From positions 1 through 59,047 of the forward strand of contig CAJQLY010000022.1 in the NCBI GenBank assembly GCA_905479295.1: a DNA stretch of 59,047 nt, in the 5' to 3' direction. The notes under the pieces were generated by a model. It was not told the DNA's origin, did not search any database, and saw nothing but the letters and a program-made list of their open reading frames with translations. Shown in pieces: positions 27,897 through 36,253 of this stretch. Made by a program: the position numbers and the translations under genes. Each line of letters begins with the position of its first letter. Within the stretch, counting starts at the first letter, position 1. The DNA comes from an uncultured Gammaproteobacteria bacterium (GTDB taxonomy: Bacteria; Pseudomonadota; Gammaproteobacteria; UBA4575).

Positions 27897-28270
27897 TGGT
27901 CACCTTTGTTTCACAATGCGAGCACAAGGCCCTAAATAGAACCCGCCGCATATTAGATGCTTTTGCTAATCGCATTGGTACAAACACATGGCAAACCGTT
28001 ATTACTGAAGAGGGCTTGCAGTCCGTTAAAAAGTTATTAAGAAAGACCGCCACTAAAAATACAGCAGTTTCTTGTCATTGGCTTAGAAGCCGCAGTCGCA
28101 GCGAATTTATTTGGGTAGTGGGTAGTAAAAGCAAATTCAATGAACAAGGCATAGTGCCAGTAAATTATACCGATCAAATTAATGCATTAAAAATGGATGA
28201 ATTAAACGTGAATATAGAAAAATATTATGCGAATACAAAACGCCAACCATCCACAACACGTCATCCTTAG
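27893..28270 (+). pseudogene. cas3: Truncated cas2/cas3 fusion gene (Cas2 domain only), subtype I-F
   Basis: In subtype I-F, Cas2 and Cas3 are one protein of more than 1000 residues. Here only 125 residues remain. MMVTFVSQCEHKALNRTRRILDAF, TWQTVITEEGL, TAVSCHWLRSRSRSEFIWVVG and FNEQGIVPVNYT are the Cas2-like N-terminal domain and its linker. The authentic sequence runs to about NIEKYYANTKRQP; after it comes a short unrelated tail (STTRHP) and a stop. The HD nuclease and helicase domains are gone. The loss coincides with the broken end of a convergent metallohydrolase gene at about 28,245-28,252. The Cas2 domain is nearly complete and could still fold, so the remnant might act as a Cas2. Confidence 0.9.
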
Positions 28271-28874
28271 GATCATAAATACTTAAATCAGCTGCTGTAT
28301 GGGCAACATCATGAGCCATCAGTAATAATTTACGATCACCCAAATCAAGTTGAAGTGTGTCGCTCACCAGTACATCAGGAAATATAATTTCAGTCGCAGC
28401 TTGCACTGAATGCTTAGAAGCTTGCAGACGGTCGAGGAAAATATCCCCTACTAATCCCAATGCTTGAGGTAGATTCTGGGGCCCAACAAAATGCGTACTC
28501 TCTTGTTGAAAGGCCTTATTGCCTAACATATGGTCGGGGTGCACATGGGTATTAATGACATAGCAGATTGGTGTCGCTGTTAGTGAGCGAATAGCCTGTA
28601 ATAAGCGCATACCTTCAGTATAGCTGCCGCCCGTATCAACCACTGCAACGCATTCAGTACCAATAATAAAGCCGATATTAGCAATATCTTCAGACTCGAA
28701 AATCATACCGTGATGACCCGGCCGCACATAACTGCTAGCAGCGACTTGACTAAGTCCATGGCTATTTTTTGTATTTTGCTCACTACTCTGTAAGGCTGTC
28801 TCAGCATGCGCTTGAATAAGCAAAATACCCGCTGTTAGGAGCAACGGAAAAGATAATGAAAATGGATTAGACAT
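28179..28874 (-). pseudogene. Truncated metallo-beta-lactamase-fold hydrolase (quinoprotein relay type)
   Basis: A 231-residue ORF with a signal peptide (MSNPFSLSFPLLLTAGILLIQAHA). Its first 208 residues are an MBL-fold metallohydrolase resembling the quinoprotein relay system zinc metallohydrolases: SYVRPGHHGM, FESEDIANIGFIIG, VAVVDTGGS and the metal motif NTHVHPDHMLGN (residues about 109-119), plus the third His near residue 192. The family then continues with a GD metal-bridging Asp and a last His. Here the sequence departs at about residue 208 (VLWMVGVLYSHNIF), where it reads the reverse complement of the cas2/3 remnant. Two metal ligands are therefore lost and the enzyme should be inactive. 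It lies downstream of the glycosylase gene on the same strand. Confidence 0.85.
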
Positions 28875-29067
28875 AAGTCTGCTCGAAAGAACACACGGAG
28901 CTACTGATTAAACTAGCAGAAAACTCCTCTGTTCTAAAAGAGTCTTCAGCTAGGGCATAGCCCTGGATAGTTCCGAATTTTTGCCTTGTATTACCAAACA
29001 TTAACCCCGTTCCACAAAAGCCAATAAATAGACTAATATAATAGTTATTATTGTATAACAGGTTGAA

Positions 29068-29682
29068 TTAATATTGTCTAACATCAGAATTGATACCGAT
29101 GTAACAATTGCTTCTTAAACAGCAACTCTCACAACGCGGCTTAGTCTTACACCACTGCTTACCAAGCTCGATAATCAGGGCATGATAATGCGCATAGGTT
29201 TTCACATCTGCTGGGATGGCGTTTTCAAACTGAGCCTGTAGCTCATCATATGAATCCTTCTCATTTATCAATCCTAAACGAGAAAAAATACGGCGTGTAT
29301 AGGCATCTATAATAAAAACTGGATGATAAAAAGCATATAAAACAATATCGTCTGCTGTTTCAGGGCCCACACCATTCACTGCTAATAAGCCGGCACGCAG
29401 ATCGGCCATCGACCATGTTGCTAAGACCTCCGCTCCACCCTGCTGAAGATACCAAGCACAGAGAGACCGTAATCTTTTTGCTTTTATATTGTAGTAACCA
29501 GAGGGACGGATGACTTGCGCCAGCAGATCAATATCGCTAGCCATAATGGCTTGCGCATCTAATAGATGATGTTGTTTTAGCTGGAGGATAGCCTTTTCAA
29601 CATTGGTCCAAGCTGTATTTTGGGTTAATACTGCCCCAACCATAATCTCAAACGGATCATCAGCTGGCCACCAAGCATCCAA
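29068..29682 (-). CDS. HhH-GPD endonuclease III-like DNA glycosylase
   Basis: A DNA base-excision glycosylase. The helix-hairpin-helix region is VNGVGPETADDIVLYAFYHPVFIIDAYTRRIF, with the catalytic Asp in the last part. At the C-terminus the four-Cys iron-sulfur cluster motif WCKTKPRCESCCLRSNC (C-x5-C-x2-C-x5-C) is present. The style resembles 3-methyladenine glycosylase III/MagIII-type proteins more than Escherichia coli Nth. The start is uncertain. The given TTG leaves out well-formed upstream residues (FQTVFSILDQQLALDAWW) that fit the family. No ATG or GTG occurs in frame before the in-frame stop upstream, so CTG, ATT or ATA must be used. The gene begins at or near the rluB stop. Confidence 0.85.
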   Translation of the reverse strand: MDAWWPADDPFEIMVGAVLTQNTAWTNVEKAILQLKQHHLLDAQAIMASDIDLLAQVIRPSGYYNIKAKRLRSLCAWYLQQGGAEVLATWSMADLRAGLLAVNGVGPETADDIVLYAFYHPVFIIDAYTRRIFSRLGLINEKDSYDELQAQFENAIPADVKTYAHYHALIIELGKQWCKTKPRCESCCLRSNCYIGINSDVRQY

Positions 29683-29722
29683 CGCCAGCTGCTGATCGAG
29701 TATGGAAAAGACTGTTTGGAAT

Positions 29723-30478
29723 TTATTTGCTGCCAGAGATATCTCGCTTAGACTGTTCTATTAGCGATCTCAGCAGTTGAACTTCTTTTGCTAACAGTAA
29801 GCGATGGCGGCCTTTTCGAAAATCATCTTCTAAAAGAATAGGTCCAAATCGGATACGGATCAGGCGTGTTACCTGTAGGCCTTGTGATTCAAACATCCGT
29901 TTCACTTCATGATTGCGACCTTCTTGCAAGACTACCTGTACCCATTGATTAGTGCCTTTGCTGCTGCGCGGCTGCACATCAGTAAAGCGTGCAATACCAT
30001 CTTCTAATTGCACGCCATCTCTGAGATTCTGCAAGATATCAGGATATAAACCACCATGTACGCGGACCAAATATTCACGATCCACACTTGCACGAGGGTG
30101 CATTAAGGCATTAGCCAAGTCGCCATCATTAGTGAATAGCAAAATACCAGTCGTGGTTAAATCGAGCCGACCAACACTAATCCAACTACCACTATCGGGT
30201 TCGGGTAAGCTTTCAAAAACCGTCTTACGTCCTTCAGGATCCTTGCGTGAACAGATTTCATCGTGTGGCTTATGGTACAGCAGGACTTGTGTTTCTAGCT
30301 TGCTATTGAGCTTGATAACACTACCATCAATCTCAACTTCAGAGAGCTCTTCATCTGTTTGCCCAAGTTCCACCGGCTTGCCTTCTATTTTAACGCGCCC
30401 GGCTTTGATCCAGCCCTCAATTTCTCGTCGCGAACCAACCCCCATTCGGGCTAGCACCTTATGTAATCGCTCGGCCAT
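29723..30478 (-). CDS. rluB: 23S rRNA pseudouridine synthase (RluB/RsuA family)
   Basis: A 251-residue RsuA/RluB-type enzyme. An S4 RNA-binding domain (ERLHKVLARMGVGSRREIEGWIKAGRVKIEG) is followed by the catalytic domain with the Asp in SVGRLDLTTTGILLFTNDGDLAN. YLVRVHG and EGRNHEVKRMFESQGL come next. RluB modifies uridine 2605 of 23S rRNA. It sits just downstream of scpB, a pairing often seen in proteobacteria, which argues for RluB over RsuA or RluF. The cellular site is the ribosome in the cytosol. Confidence 0.92.
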   Translation of the reverse strand: MAERLHKVLARMGVGSRREIEGWIKAGRVKIEGKPVELGQTDEELSEVEIDGSVIKLNSKLETQVLLYHKPHDEICSRKDPEGRKTVFESLPEPDSGSWISVGRLDLTTTGILLFTNDGDLANALMHPRASVDREYLVRVHGGLYPDILQNLRDGVQLEDGIARFTDVQPRSSKGTNQWVQVVLQEGRNHEVKRMFESQGLQVTRLIRIRFGPILLEDDFRKGRHRLLLAKEVQLLRSLIEQSKRDISGSK

Positions 30479-30548
30479 AGTATTTTCTATTTTTTACTGC
30501 TGATTAAATTAAGAATTGGATTAACCGATCTTTCGGTTAATCACAGAT

Positions 30549-31193
30549 TTAATGGTGTGTCTCGCCAGGAGGGGGATCCATTGATTCTATTTGTTTTTGC
30601 TCAGGAATTTCTTCATTCGCAATCAAGGCGAGCTCAGGCGCTATATCATCAATGTCTTTAATTTCAGCTAGATCAGGTAATTCATTCAATGATGATAGAT
30701 TGAAGTAATCTAGCAGCTTACGTGTAGTGCCATACATAGCAGGACGGCCTGGAACTTCCTTGTGCCCAATGATCTTAACCCACTCGCGTTCTAGTAAGAC
30801 CTTAAAGATACTGCTACTTACTGCAACACCACGCACATCTTCAATTTCAGCACGTGTTATTGGCTGCTTATAGACAACTAATGCCAACGTTTCCATGAAA
30901 GCACGCGAATAGCGTGGTGCCCGTTCTGGACGCAATTTATCAACCCAAGGCTGCATTTCTTCTCGTGTTTGATAGCGAAAACCACTAGCGACCTTTTTAA
31001 GTTCATAGCCTCGCCCCTGACAATCTTCTTGCAACGATTGCACGATCACTTTGATCTCATCACGGGTTACTTCATCTGTATCGTCCGCAAACAGTTTTAA
31101 TAACTGATCAACATTCAAGGTCTGCGAAGCAGACATCAGTGTTGCTTCAATAATCTTCTTACGTTGTTCATTGTCCATGCTCAGCTCCTTCAT
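30549..31193 (-). CDS. scpB: Segregation and condensation protein B
   Basis: ScpB is a kite protein of the SMC-ScpAB condensin. The 214-residue sequence has two winged-helix repeats, with RNKKI-like start MDNEQRKKIIEATLM, FRYQTREEMQPWVDKLRP, ALVVYKQPITRAEIEDVRGVAVSSSIFKVL and VPGRPAMYGTTRKLLDYFNLSSL as the characteristic conserved block. An acidic tail follows. Its start overlaps the end of scpA by 26 bases, as expected for coupled subunits. The SMC subunit is not in the window. Confidence 0.95.
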   Translation of the reverse strand: MKELSMDNEQRKKIIEATLMSASQTLNVDQLLKLFADDTDEVTRDEIKVIVQSLQEDCQGRGYELKKVASGFRYQTREEMQPWVDKLRPERAPRYSRAFMETLALVVYKQPITRAEIEDVRGVAVSSSIFKVLLEREWVKIIGHKEVPGRPAMYGTTRKLLDYFNLSSLNELPDLAEIKDIDDIAPELALIANEEIPEQKQIESMDPPPGETHH

Positions 31194-32022
31194 CTGACTG
31201 ACGAATTGCAGGTTTCACGTAGATAGGTGCATAAATATCAGATTGTACAATCTCAATGACCTGATTCTTAAGTAATTCGAGGATTGCAATAAAACTAACA
31301 ATGACGCCGGCTCGTCCTTCTTCGACTGAAAACAAACTAACGAACTCAACAAACTCATCTACTGATAAGCGGCTCAACACTTCAGTCATACGCTCACGGA
31401 TAGATAAGGTTTCACGTTTAACTGAATGTGCAATCTGCATATCTGCACGGCGCAAAACTTCCTGTAGCGCAAAGGCTAAATCCTTAACATCAACTACTGG
31501 TAACTTCTCTTCACTGACAATCTCCACCTGATGGATATTAATCTCTTCAAAGTCTCGCTCTGAACGAGGCAAGCTATCAACATCTTCAGCTGCTTTTTTA
31601 TAGCGCTCATATTCTTGCAAACGTCGAATCAGTTGTGCTCGTGGATCTTCTTCATCAGTATCTTCTACTGGCCGTGGCAGCAACATACGTGATTTAATTT
31701 CAGCCAACATAGATGCCATAACCAAGTACTCAGCAGCTAATTCCAAGCGCATGTCTTCCATCAAACTAATGTAGTCCATGTACTGCTGAGTGATTTTTAG
31801 TACAGGCAGAGTCAGGATATCTAAATTCTGTCGCTTAATAAGATAAAGCAATAAATCTAACGGTCCTTCAAAGGCATCAAGAAAGACCTCTAATGCATCA
31901 GGTGGAATATAGAGATCCTGCGGGGGCACACTAACGCGTTCACCATGCACAATTGCAAATGGCATTTCATCTTGTGTGGCTTGAGTCTCCTCAGCCCCTG
32001 GATTGACTACATCTTCTGTCAT
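31168..32022 (-). CDS. scpA: Segregation and condensation protein A
   Basis: ScpA is the kleisin bridge of the bacterial condensin. The conserved N-terminal block is VFLDAFEGPLDLLLYLIKRQNLDILTLPVLKITQQYMDYI. The middle has the AEYLVMASMLAEIKSRMLLPRP motif and the C-terminal winged helix contains VVSFIAILELLKNQVIEIVQSDIYAPIYV. The 284 residues fit the family. It overlaps scpB and starts two bases after trpS ends, so trpS, scpA, scpB, and probably rluB and the glycosylase, form one transcript. Confidence 0.95.
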   Translation of the reverse strand: MTEDVVNPGAEETQATQDEMPFAIVHGERVSVPPQDLYIPPDALEVFLDAFEGPLDLLLYLIKRQNLDILTLPVLKITQQYMDYISLMEDMRLELAAEYLVMASMLAEIKSRMLLPRPVEDTDEEDPRAQLIRRLQEYERYKKAAEDVDSLPRSERDFEEINIHQVEIVSEEKLPVVDVKDLAFALQEVLRRADMQIAHSVKRETLSIRERMTEVLSRLSVDEFVEFVSLFSVEEGRAGVIVSFIAILELLKNQVIEIVQSDIYAPIYVKPAIRQSDEGAEHGQ

Positions 32023-32024
32023 AG

Positions 32025-33242
32025 TTACCGGTAAACTAGGCCCATTGCCTTGCGAACATCTTCCATCGTATCACGAGCGATATCACGCGCTTGCTCGCAA
32101 CCATCATGAATAATACTTTGCACCGTCTTCATATCACGCTCGTATTCACGAGCACGCTCTTGAATCGGTTGTAGTTCTTTTTGTACTGCCTCAATCACTG
32201 GCTGCTTACATTCAACACAACCTATGCCTGCACTAACACAACCTGCTTGCACCCAGTCTTTTACATCACTAGGAGAATAGATTTCATGTAACTGCCAGAC
32301 TGGACATTTTTCTGGCGTACCTGGATCAGTTCGCCGAACACGCGCCGGATCTGTTGGCATCGTTCTAAGCTTCTTTTCAACGTCTTTAGGGTCATCGCGC
32401 AACGCAATCGTGTTGCCATACGACTTAGACATTTTCTGTCCATCCAGACCAGGCATTTTTGATGCTTTTGTTAATAAGGCTTTAGGTTCTGGCAAGATAA
32501 TCTTGCCACCACCTTCAAGATAACCATATAACCGCTCACGATCACCGATCGAAATATTTTGCTGCGAATCCAACAAGGCTTGCGCCACACTGAGTGATTC
32601 TTCATCACCTTGCTCAAGGTATTCCTTACGCAGTTTTTTATACATCTTCGCGCTTTTCTTACCCATCAAGGAAATCGCATTTTCTGCTTTTTCTTCAAAG
32701 CCTGATTCTTTACCGTAGAGGTGATTGAAGCGTCTAGCCACCTCACGCGTCAACTCGACATGTGCTACCTGATCTTCACCTACAGGAACATTGGCTGCGC
32801 GATAAACCAGAATATCAGCCGCCTGCAATAAGGGATAACCTAAGAATCCATAGGTTGCGAGATCCCTTTCCTTTAGTTTTTCTTGCTGATCTTTGTAGCT
32901 TGGAACACGCTCCAACCAACCCAGTGGTGTACTCATGGAGAGCAGAAGATGTAGTTCAGCATGCTCAGGTACCCGTGACTGAATAAACAAAGTAGCAGTA
33001 CCAGGACTAACCCCAGCCGCTAGCCAATCAATCACCATATCAGTGACATGCGGCGCAATTCCCTCACTACGATCATATTCAGTCGTCAATGCATGCCAAT
33101 CAGCAACAAAGAAATAACACTCGTGCGTGTGTTGCAGGTCGATCCAGTTTTTTAAGACGCCATGGTAATGGCCGAGGTGTAATTTCCCAGTAGGTCGCAT
33201 ACCTGATAGCACGCGCTGGTTTTGATCTGATGTACTTGCCAC
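32025..33242 (-). CDS. trpS: Tryptophan-tRNA ligase
   Basis: TrpS charges tRNA-Trp. The class I HIGH-type motif is PTGKLHLGHYHG near the N-terminus, with the KMSKS motif as GQKMSKSYGN. QAADILVYRAANVPVGEDQ, a typical TrpRS active-site stretch, is also present. At 405 residues it is longer than the 330-residue Escherichia coli form and resembles the longer Pseudomonas-type enzyme, which has an inserted segment before the KMSKS loop (EKAENAISLMGKKSAKMYKK). The gene heads the trpS-scpA-scpB run. The 150-base region upstream shows no recognisable leader peptide or T-box. Confidence 0.95.
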   Translation of the reverse strand: MASTSDQNQRVLSGMRPTGKLHLGHYHGVLKNWIDLQHTHECYFFVADWHALTTEYDRSEGIAPHVTDMVIDWLAAGVSPGTATLFIQSRVPEHAELHLLLSMSTPLGWLERVPSYKDQQEKLKERDLATYGFLGYPLLQAADILVYRAANVPVGEDQVAHVELTREVARRFNHLYGKESGFEEKAENAISLMGKKSAKMYKKLRKEYLEQGDEESLSVAQALLDSQQNISIGDRERLYGYLEGGGKIILPEPKALLTKASKMPGLDGQKMSKSYGNTIALRDDPKDVEKKLRTMPTDPARVRRTDPGTPEKCPVWQLHEIYSPSDVKDWVQAGCVSAGIGCVECKQPVIEAVQKELQPIQERAREYERDMKTVQSIIHDGCEQARDIARDTMEDVRKAMGLVYR

Positions 33243-33395
33243 GTTAGTAGAGAGCTTATCCTGTTGGTTTTATGATTACGGTATTGCAAAAATTCAATCT
33301 AGATCATACCACTGACACTAGCAAACTGGCATGCTTACTTAGCCTATCCGCAATATGGTCTTAATCGCTTTTTCATCACCATATGGCACGAAATT

Positions 33396-34010
33396 TCACT
33401 GTGGAAAAGACTTTTTACCCTTGCGTAAGATCTGAAACCCTTCATCGGCCAAATCAACCATGGTAGTAGCCTCAGTGCCGCAATAACCACCATCGATAAT
33501 CAAGTCAACCAAATGTCCTAAACGCTCGCCTATTTCATCGATATCTGAGAGTGGCATTTCATCATTCGGCAGTAATAACGTGCTGGAGATCAATGGTTGA
33601 TCCAATTCTTCCAATAGGGCTTGAGCAACTGCATGCTCAGGAATACGCAAGCCTATTGTACGGCGCTTAGGTTGCTGCATACGCTTTGGCACTTCACGTG
33701 TTGCCTTTAAGACGAAGGTATAGGGACCTGGAGTATGGCTCTTGAGCAGACGAAAACTGGCGTTATCAACGACCGAGTACTGTCCTAGCTCAGATAGATC
33801 ACGACAAACCAAGGTGAAGTTATGCTTATCATCCACTTGCCGTATCTGCCGAATGCGTTCCACAGCCTTTACGTTGCCAAGGCTACAACCTAGTGCATAG
33901 CAGGAATCAGTCGGATAGACGACCAAACCACCAGACGTAATAATATTCACTGCTTTAGTTATCAACCGTGGTTGCGGATTGTCGGGGTGGATCTGCAAGA
34001 ATTCGCTCAT
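33396..34010 (-). CDS. yciO: YciO family, threonylcarbamoyl-AMP synthase-like
   Basis: A protein of 204 residues of the Sua5/YrdC/YciO family. GGLVVYPTDSCYALGCSL near the N-terminus and GLRIPEHAVAQALL in the middle are family hallmarks. Compared with TsaC it resembles the YciO branch (IHPDNPQPRLI start, FVLKATREVPKRMQQPKRRTIG). Sua5/TsaC proteins make the threonylcarbamoyl-AMP used for N6-threonylcarbamoyl-adenosine in tRNA; the function of YciO itself is less certain. The gene is divergent from yciB. Confidence 0.88.
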   Translation of the reverse strand: MSEFLQIHPDNPQPRLITKAVNIITSGGLVVYPTDSCYALGCSLGNVKAVERIRQIRQVDDKHNFTLVCRDLSELGQYSVVDNASFRLLKSHTPGPYTFVLKATREVPKRMQQPKRRTIGLRIPEHAVAQALLEELDQPLISSTLLLPNDEMPLSDIDEIGERLGHLVDLIIDGGYCGTEATTMVDLADEGFQILRKGKKSFPQ

Positions 34011-34147
34011 TACACTAGTTTACGCACTTATCTCAGAGAAAACAGGGCGCTCTGCTAGAGCTTATGCGACGGCTGTTGTAAGCTAAAAGATCGCCACACT
34101 GATTAATTACAAAGTGTCTTTCCAGGCCCATCTATCAAGGTTTCAGG

Positions 34148-34765
34148 ATGAAATTTTTAGTTGAATTCTTTCCTGTAGTGCTGTTTTTTATAGCCTACTT
34201 TTTCTACCAACATATTCCAGCCATGTGGATCGAGTTGATCAGTGCCGCTGGCTTGCCAAGCTTTAATCCTGCAGAACCATCTGATGCCATTTATTTTGCT
34301 ACATTCATCGCCATTATTGCCTCTGGCCTAGTTGCAGCATTACACCTAGTTCAGCAGCGTGAGTTGAGTAAAGGAAAAACAATCACCTTCATCATGTTTC
34401 TAATTTTTGGTGGTGCAACTCTATTTTTTCGTGACCCCACTTTTATTAAATGGAAACCAACCATTATTAATTTGGTCTTTGCAGCAGTCTTTACTGCCAG
34501 CTTTTTTATTGGCAAAAAAACCATTATTGAACGTATGATGGGCGCCTCAGTAGAAGCACCTAGGCATATTTGGAATAGGTTAAATCTAGCTTGGATTATA
34601 TTTTTTATTAGCCTTGCTGCACTCAACTTATATGTGGCTAGTGCATACAGCGAATCAGCATGGGTCAACTTTAAAACCTTTGGCGTACTCGGCCTCACAT
34701 TAGGCTTCTTGATTTTACAGATGGTCTTAATTAGCCGATTCGTTGTTATCAAATCAGGAGATTAA
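34148..34765 (+). CDS. yciB: Septation protein A / inner-membrane protein YciB
   Basis: A polytopic inner-membrane protein of 205 residues. It has about six hydrophobic stretches, starting [57 protein letters not shown] and [16 protein letters not shown] are the conserved IspA/YciB blocks. The family is linked to cell division and membrane synthesis, with no defined enzymatic activity. Its stop lies one base from the start of yciI. The pairing yciB-yciI is common in gammaproteobacteria. Confidence 0.94.
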   Translation: MKFLVEFFPVVLFFIAYFFYQHIPAMWIELISAAGLPSFNPAEPSDAIYFATFIAIIASGLVAALHLVQQRELSKGKTITFIMFLIFGGATLFFRDPTFIKWKPTIINLVFAAVFTASFFIGKKTIIERMMGASVEAPRHIWNRLNLAWIIFFISLAALNLYVASAYSESAWVNFKTFGVLGLTLGFLILQMVLISRFVVIKSGD

Positions 34766-34766
34766 A

Positions 34767-35066
34767 ATGTTTTATGCAATCATCAGTGAAGATGTAGAAA
34801 ATAGCTTAGACCAACGCATGGCAGCACGCCCACGTCATGTCGACCGCCTGCTTGCCTTGAAAGATAGCGGTAAGTTATTAATCGCTGGCCCACACCCAGC
34901 CATTGACAGTGAAGACGCTGGTAATGCCGGCTTTACAGGTAGTTTGGTAGTGGCAGAATTTGCATCACTTGAAGAGGCGCAAGCTTGGGCGGATGATGAC
35001 CCTTATATTGAAGCTGGCGTCTACGCAAAAGTTATTGTTAAACCGTTCAAAAAAGTCCTGCCGTAA
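34767..35066 (+). CDS. yciI: YciI-like protein
   Basis: A small protein of 99 residues of the YciI/YCII family, with the pattern [29 protein letters not shown] and LIAGPHPA and then [23 protein letters not shown], including the His-Asp pair proposed to be catalytic. I take the ATG at 34,767 because AGGAG is seven to eight bases before it; the ORF track starts eight codons earlier inside yciB. The function of the family is unsettled. Confidence 0.92.
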   Translation: MFYAIISEDVENSLDQRMAARPRHVDRLLALKDSGKLLIAGPHPAIDSEDAGNAGFTGSLVVAEFASLEEAQAWADDDPYIEAGVYAKVIVKPFKKVLP

Positions 35067-35094
35067 GGCCACAATCCACATTGGAATCAACACC

Positions 35095-35886
35095 ATGATG
35101 AAATATGCCCTCACACTCTTTTTAGCTATCAGCCTTAGTGCATGTAACCCCAAAGAAGCGGATACCAGCGTCGCCGACGATCAGATAGCAGCCAGCGTTA
35201 ATACCGCTATCATTAGTCATGACGATGTTAAAAACTATAAAGCCGCTAAAAACATGCCACAAGCTACTGATGCGCAGGTCCTTGAGGAGCTTATTGCGAC
35301 CGAGTTATTACGTCAGGCTGCAAATGATTCTAAATTATTAGAACGTGACGATATTCGCTATCAACTACGCCTTCAAGAATCTGAGTTTATGGCTAGGGCC
35401 TTTATGCGAAATAAATTCAGTCAAATGACTTTCACTGAAGAACAACTGCGTGAAGAATATGAGCTCGGTGGCCAAGACAAGAGCAAAATTGAATACAAAG
35501 CACGCCATATCCTAGTCAAAACCCCAGACGAAGCACGCGCTATTATTGATGCCTTACGAGCAGGCGGTGATTTTGTAAGCCTAGCAAAAGAGCGTTCAAC
35601 TGGGCCTTCTTCTGTTAATGGTGGTGACTTAGGTTGGTTCCAGGCAGCCAATATGGTGCCGGAATTCTCCAGCGCACTGCAAACCATGTCTGCGGGCGAT
35701 ATCTCGGTAAACCCAGTACAGACCCAATTCGGCTGGCATATCATCAAATTAGAAGACATCCGTGAACCAGCAAAACCTGAGTTTGAAAATGTCCGCAGTC
35801 AAATCCAACAGTCCCTTTTAAGCAAGGCAATCAATGACTATATGGAAGGCTTACGTCAAAATGCGGATATAGAAATCCGCAATTAG
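35095..35886 (+). CDS. Peptidylprolyl isomerase, parvulin-type lipoprotein
   Basis: A secreted proline isomerase of 263 residues. MMKYALTLFLAISLSAC gives a lipoprotein signal with lipobox LSAC, so the mature protein should be anchored to a membrane through Cys. An alpha-helical N-terminal region is followed by a parvulin (rotamase) domain: YKARHILVKTPDEARAIIDAL, NGGDLGWF, MVPEFSSAL and TQFGWHIIKLED. This is the PrsA/SurA/NifM-like plan of a periplasmic chaperone. It follows yciI by 28 bases. The ORF track begins 45 codons earlier in a different overlapping frame; the lipoprotein start is clearly the better choice. It is also the last gene before the small 52-residue ORF. Confidence 0.9.
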   Translation: MMKYALTLFLAISLSACNPKEADTSVADDQIAASVNTAIISHDDVKNYKAAKNMPQATDAQVLEELIATELLRQAANDSKLLERDDIRYQLRLQESEFMARAFMRNKFSQMTFTEEQLREEYELGGQDKSKIEYKARHILVKTPDEARAIIDALRAGGDFVSLAKERSTGPSSVNGGDLGWFQAANMVPEFSSALQTMSAGDISVNPVQTQFGWHIIKLEDIREPAKPEFENVRSQIQQSLLSKAINDYMEGLRQNADIEIRN

Positions 35887-35995
35887 TTGCATAGATAGGA
35901 TAATTGCACAAGAATGAGCATATCGCTCTGCTGGTAGTACAGACAGCTGCAGCACCTAAACAACAACTATAATTATAAAATCGGAGAGTAGTTAC

Positions 35996-36154
35996 ATGAG
36001 TGGATCAAATGGAACAATGCCTGAATGCTCGGTTTTACGCCGACATTGGCAATCAACACAAGACATGAAGAACGCTACACCTTCTTCTGCCAGCTCAGCT
36101 AGCAACACATCTAGCGGCGGAATTTTTGGCTGGTTAAAATCACTATTTAGTTAA
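35996..36154 (+). CDS. Small protein of 52 residues, unknown
   Basis: This ORF is too short for the ORF track. It begins MSGSNGTMPECS and has a Ser/Ala/Asn-rich middle. The end is hydrophobic and aromatic (GGIFGWLKSLFS), resembling short amphipathic tails. GGAGA lies seven bases before the ATG, and a perfect intrinsic terminator starts 19 bases after the stop. These two signals argue for a real gene. It may be part of the yciB-yciI-isomerase transcript, from which it is separated by 110 bases, or it may have its own promoter. I do not recognise a family and no function is claimed. Confidence 0.6.
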   Translation: MSGSNGTMPECSVLRRHWQSTQDMKNATPSSASSASNTSSGGIFGWLKSLFS

Positions 36155-36172
36155 ACATTAACTAAATAGTAA

Positions 36173-36210
36173 ACCCGCGCTGGATATCTGATTCAACGCG
36201 GGTCTTTATT
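36173..36210 (+). terminator. Intrinsic terminator after small ORF
   Basis: ACCCGCG and CGCGGGT form a perfect 7-bp stem (36,173-36,179 and 36,197-36,203) closed by a 17-base loop and followed by CTTTATT. It ends the plus-strand transcript before the convergent minus-strand gene at 36,254-37,051. Confidence 0.8.
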
Positions 36211-36253
36211 ACAGCTCATCACATTAGTGATCGACATCTATCCCGCTTAATCT

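Noticed and set aside
26781-29067. CRISPR array near cas1
   Set aside because: I looked for regularly spaced repeats and for I-F type repeats (GTTCACTGCCG...) around the cas genes on both strands and found none. The gaps are too short and not repetitive.
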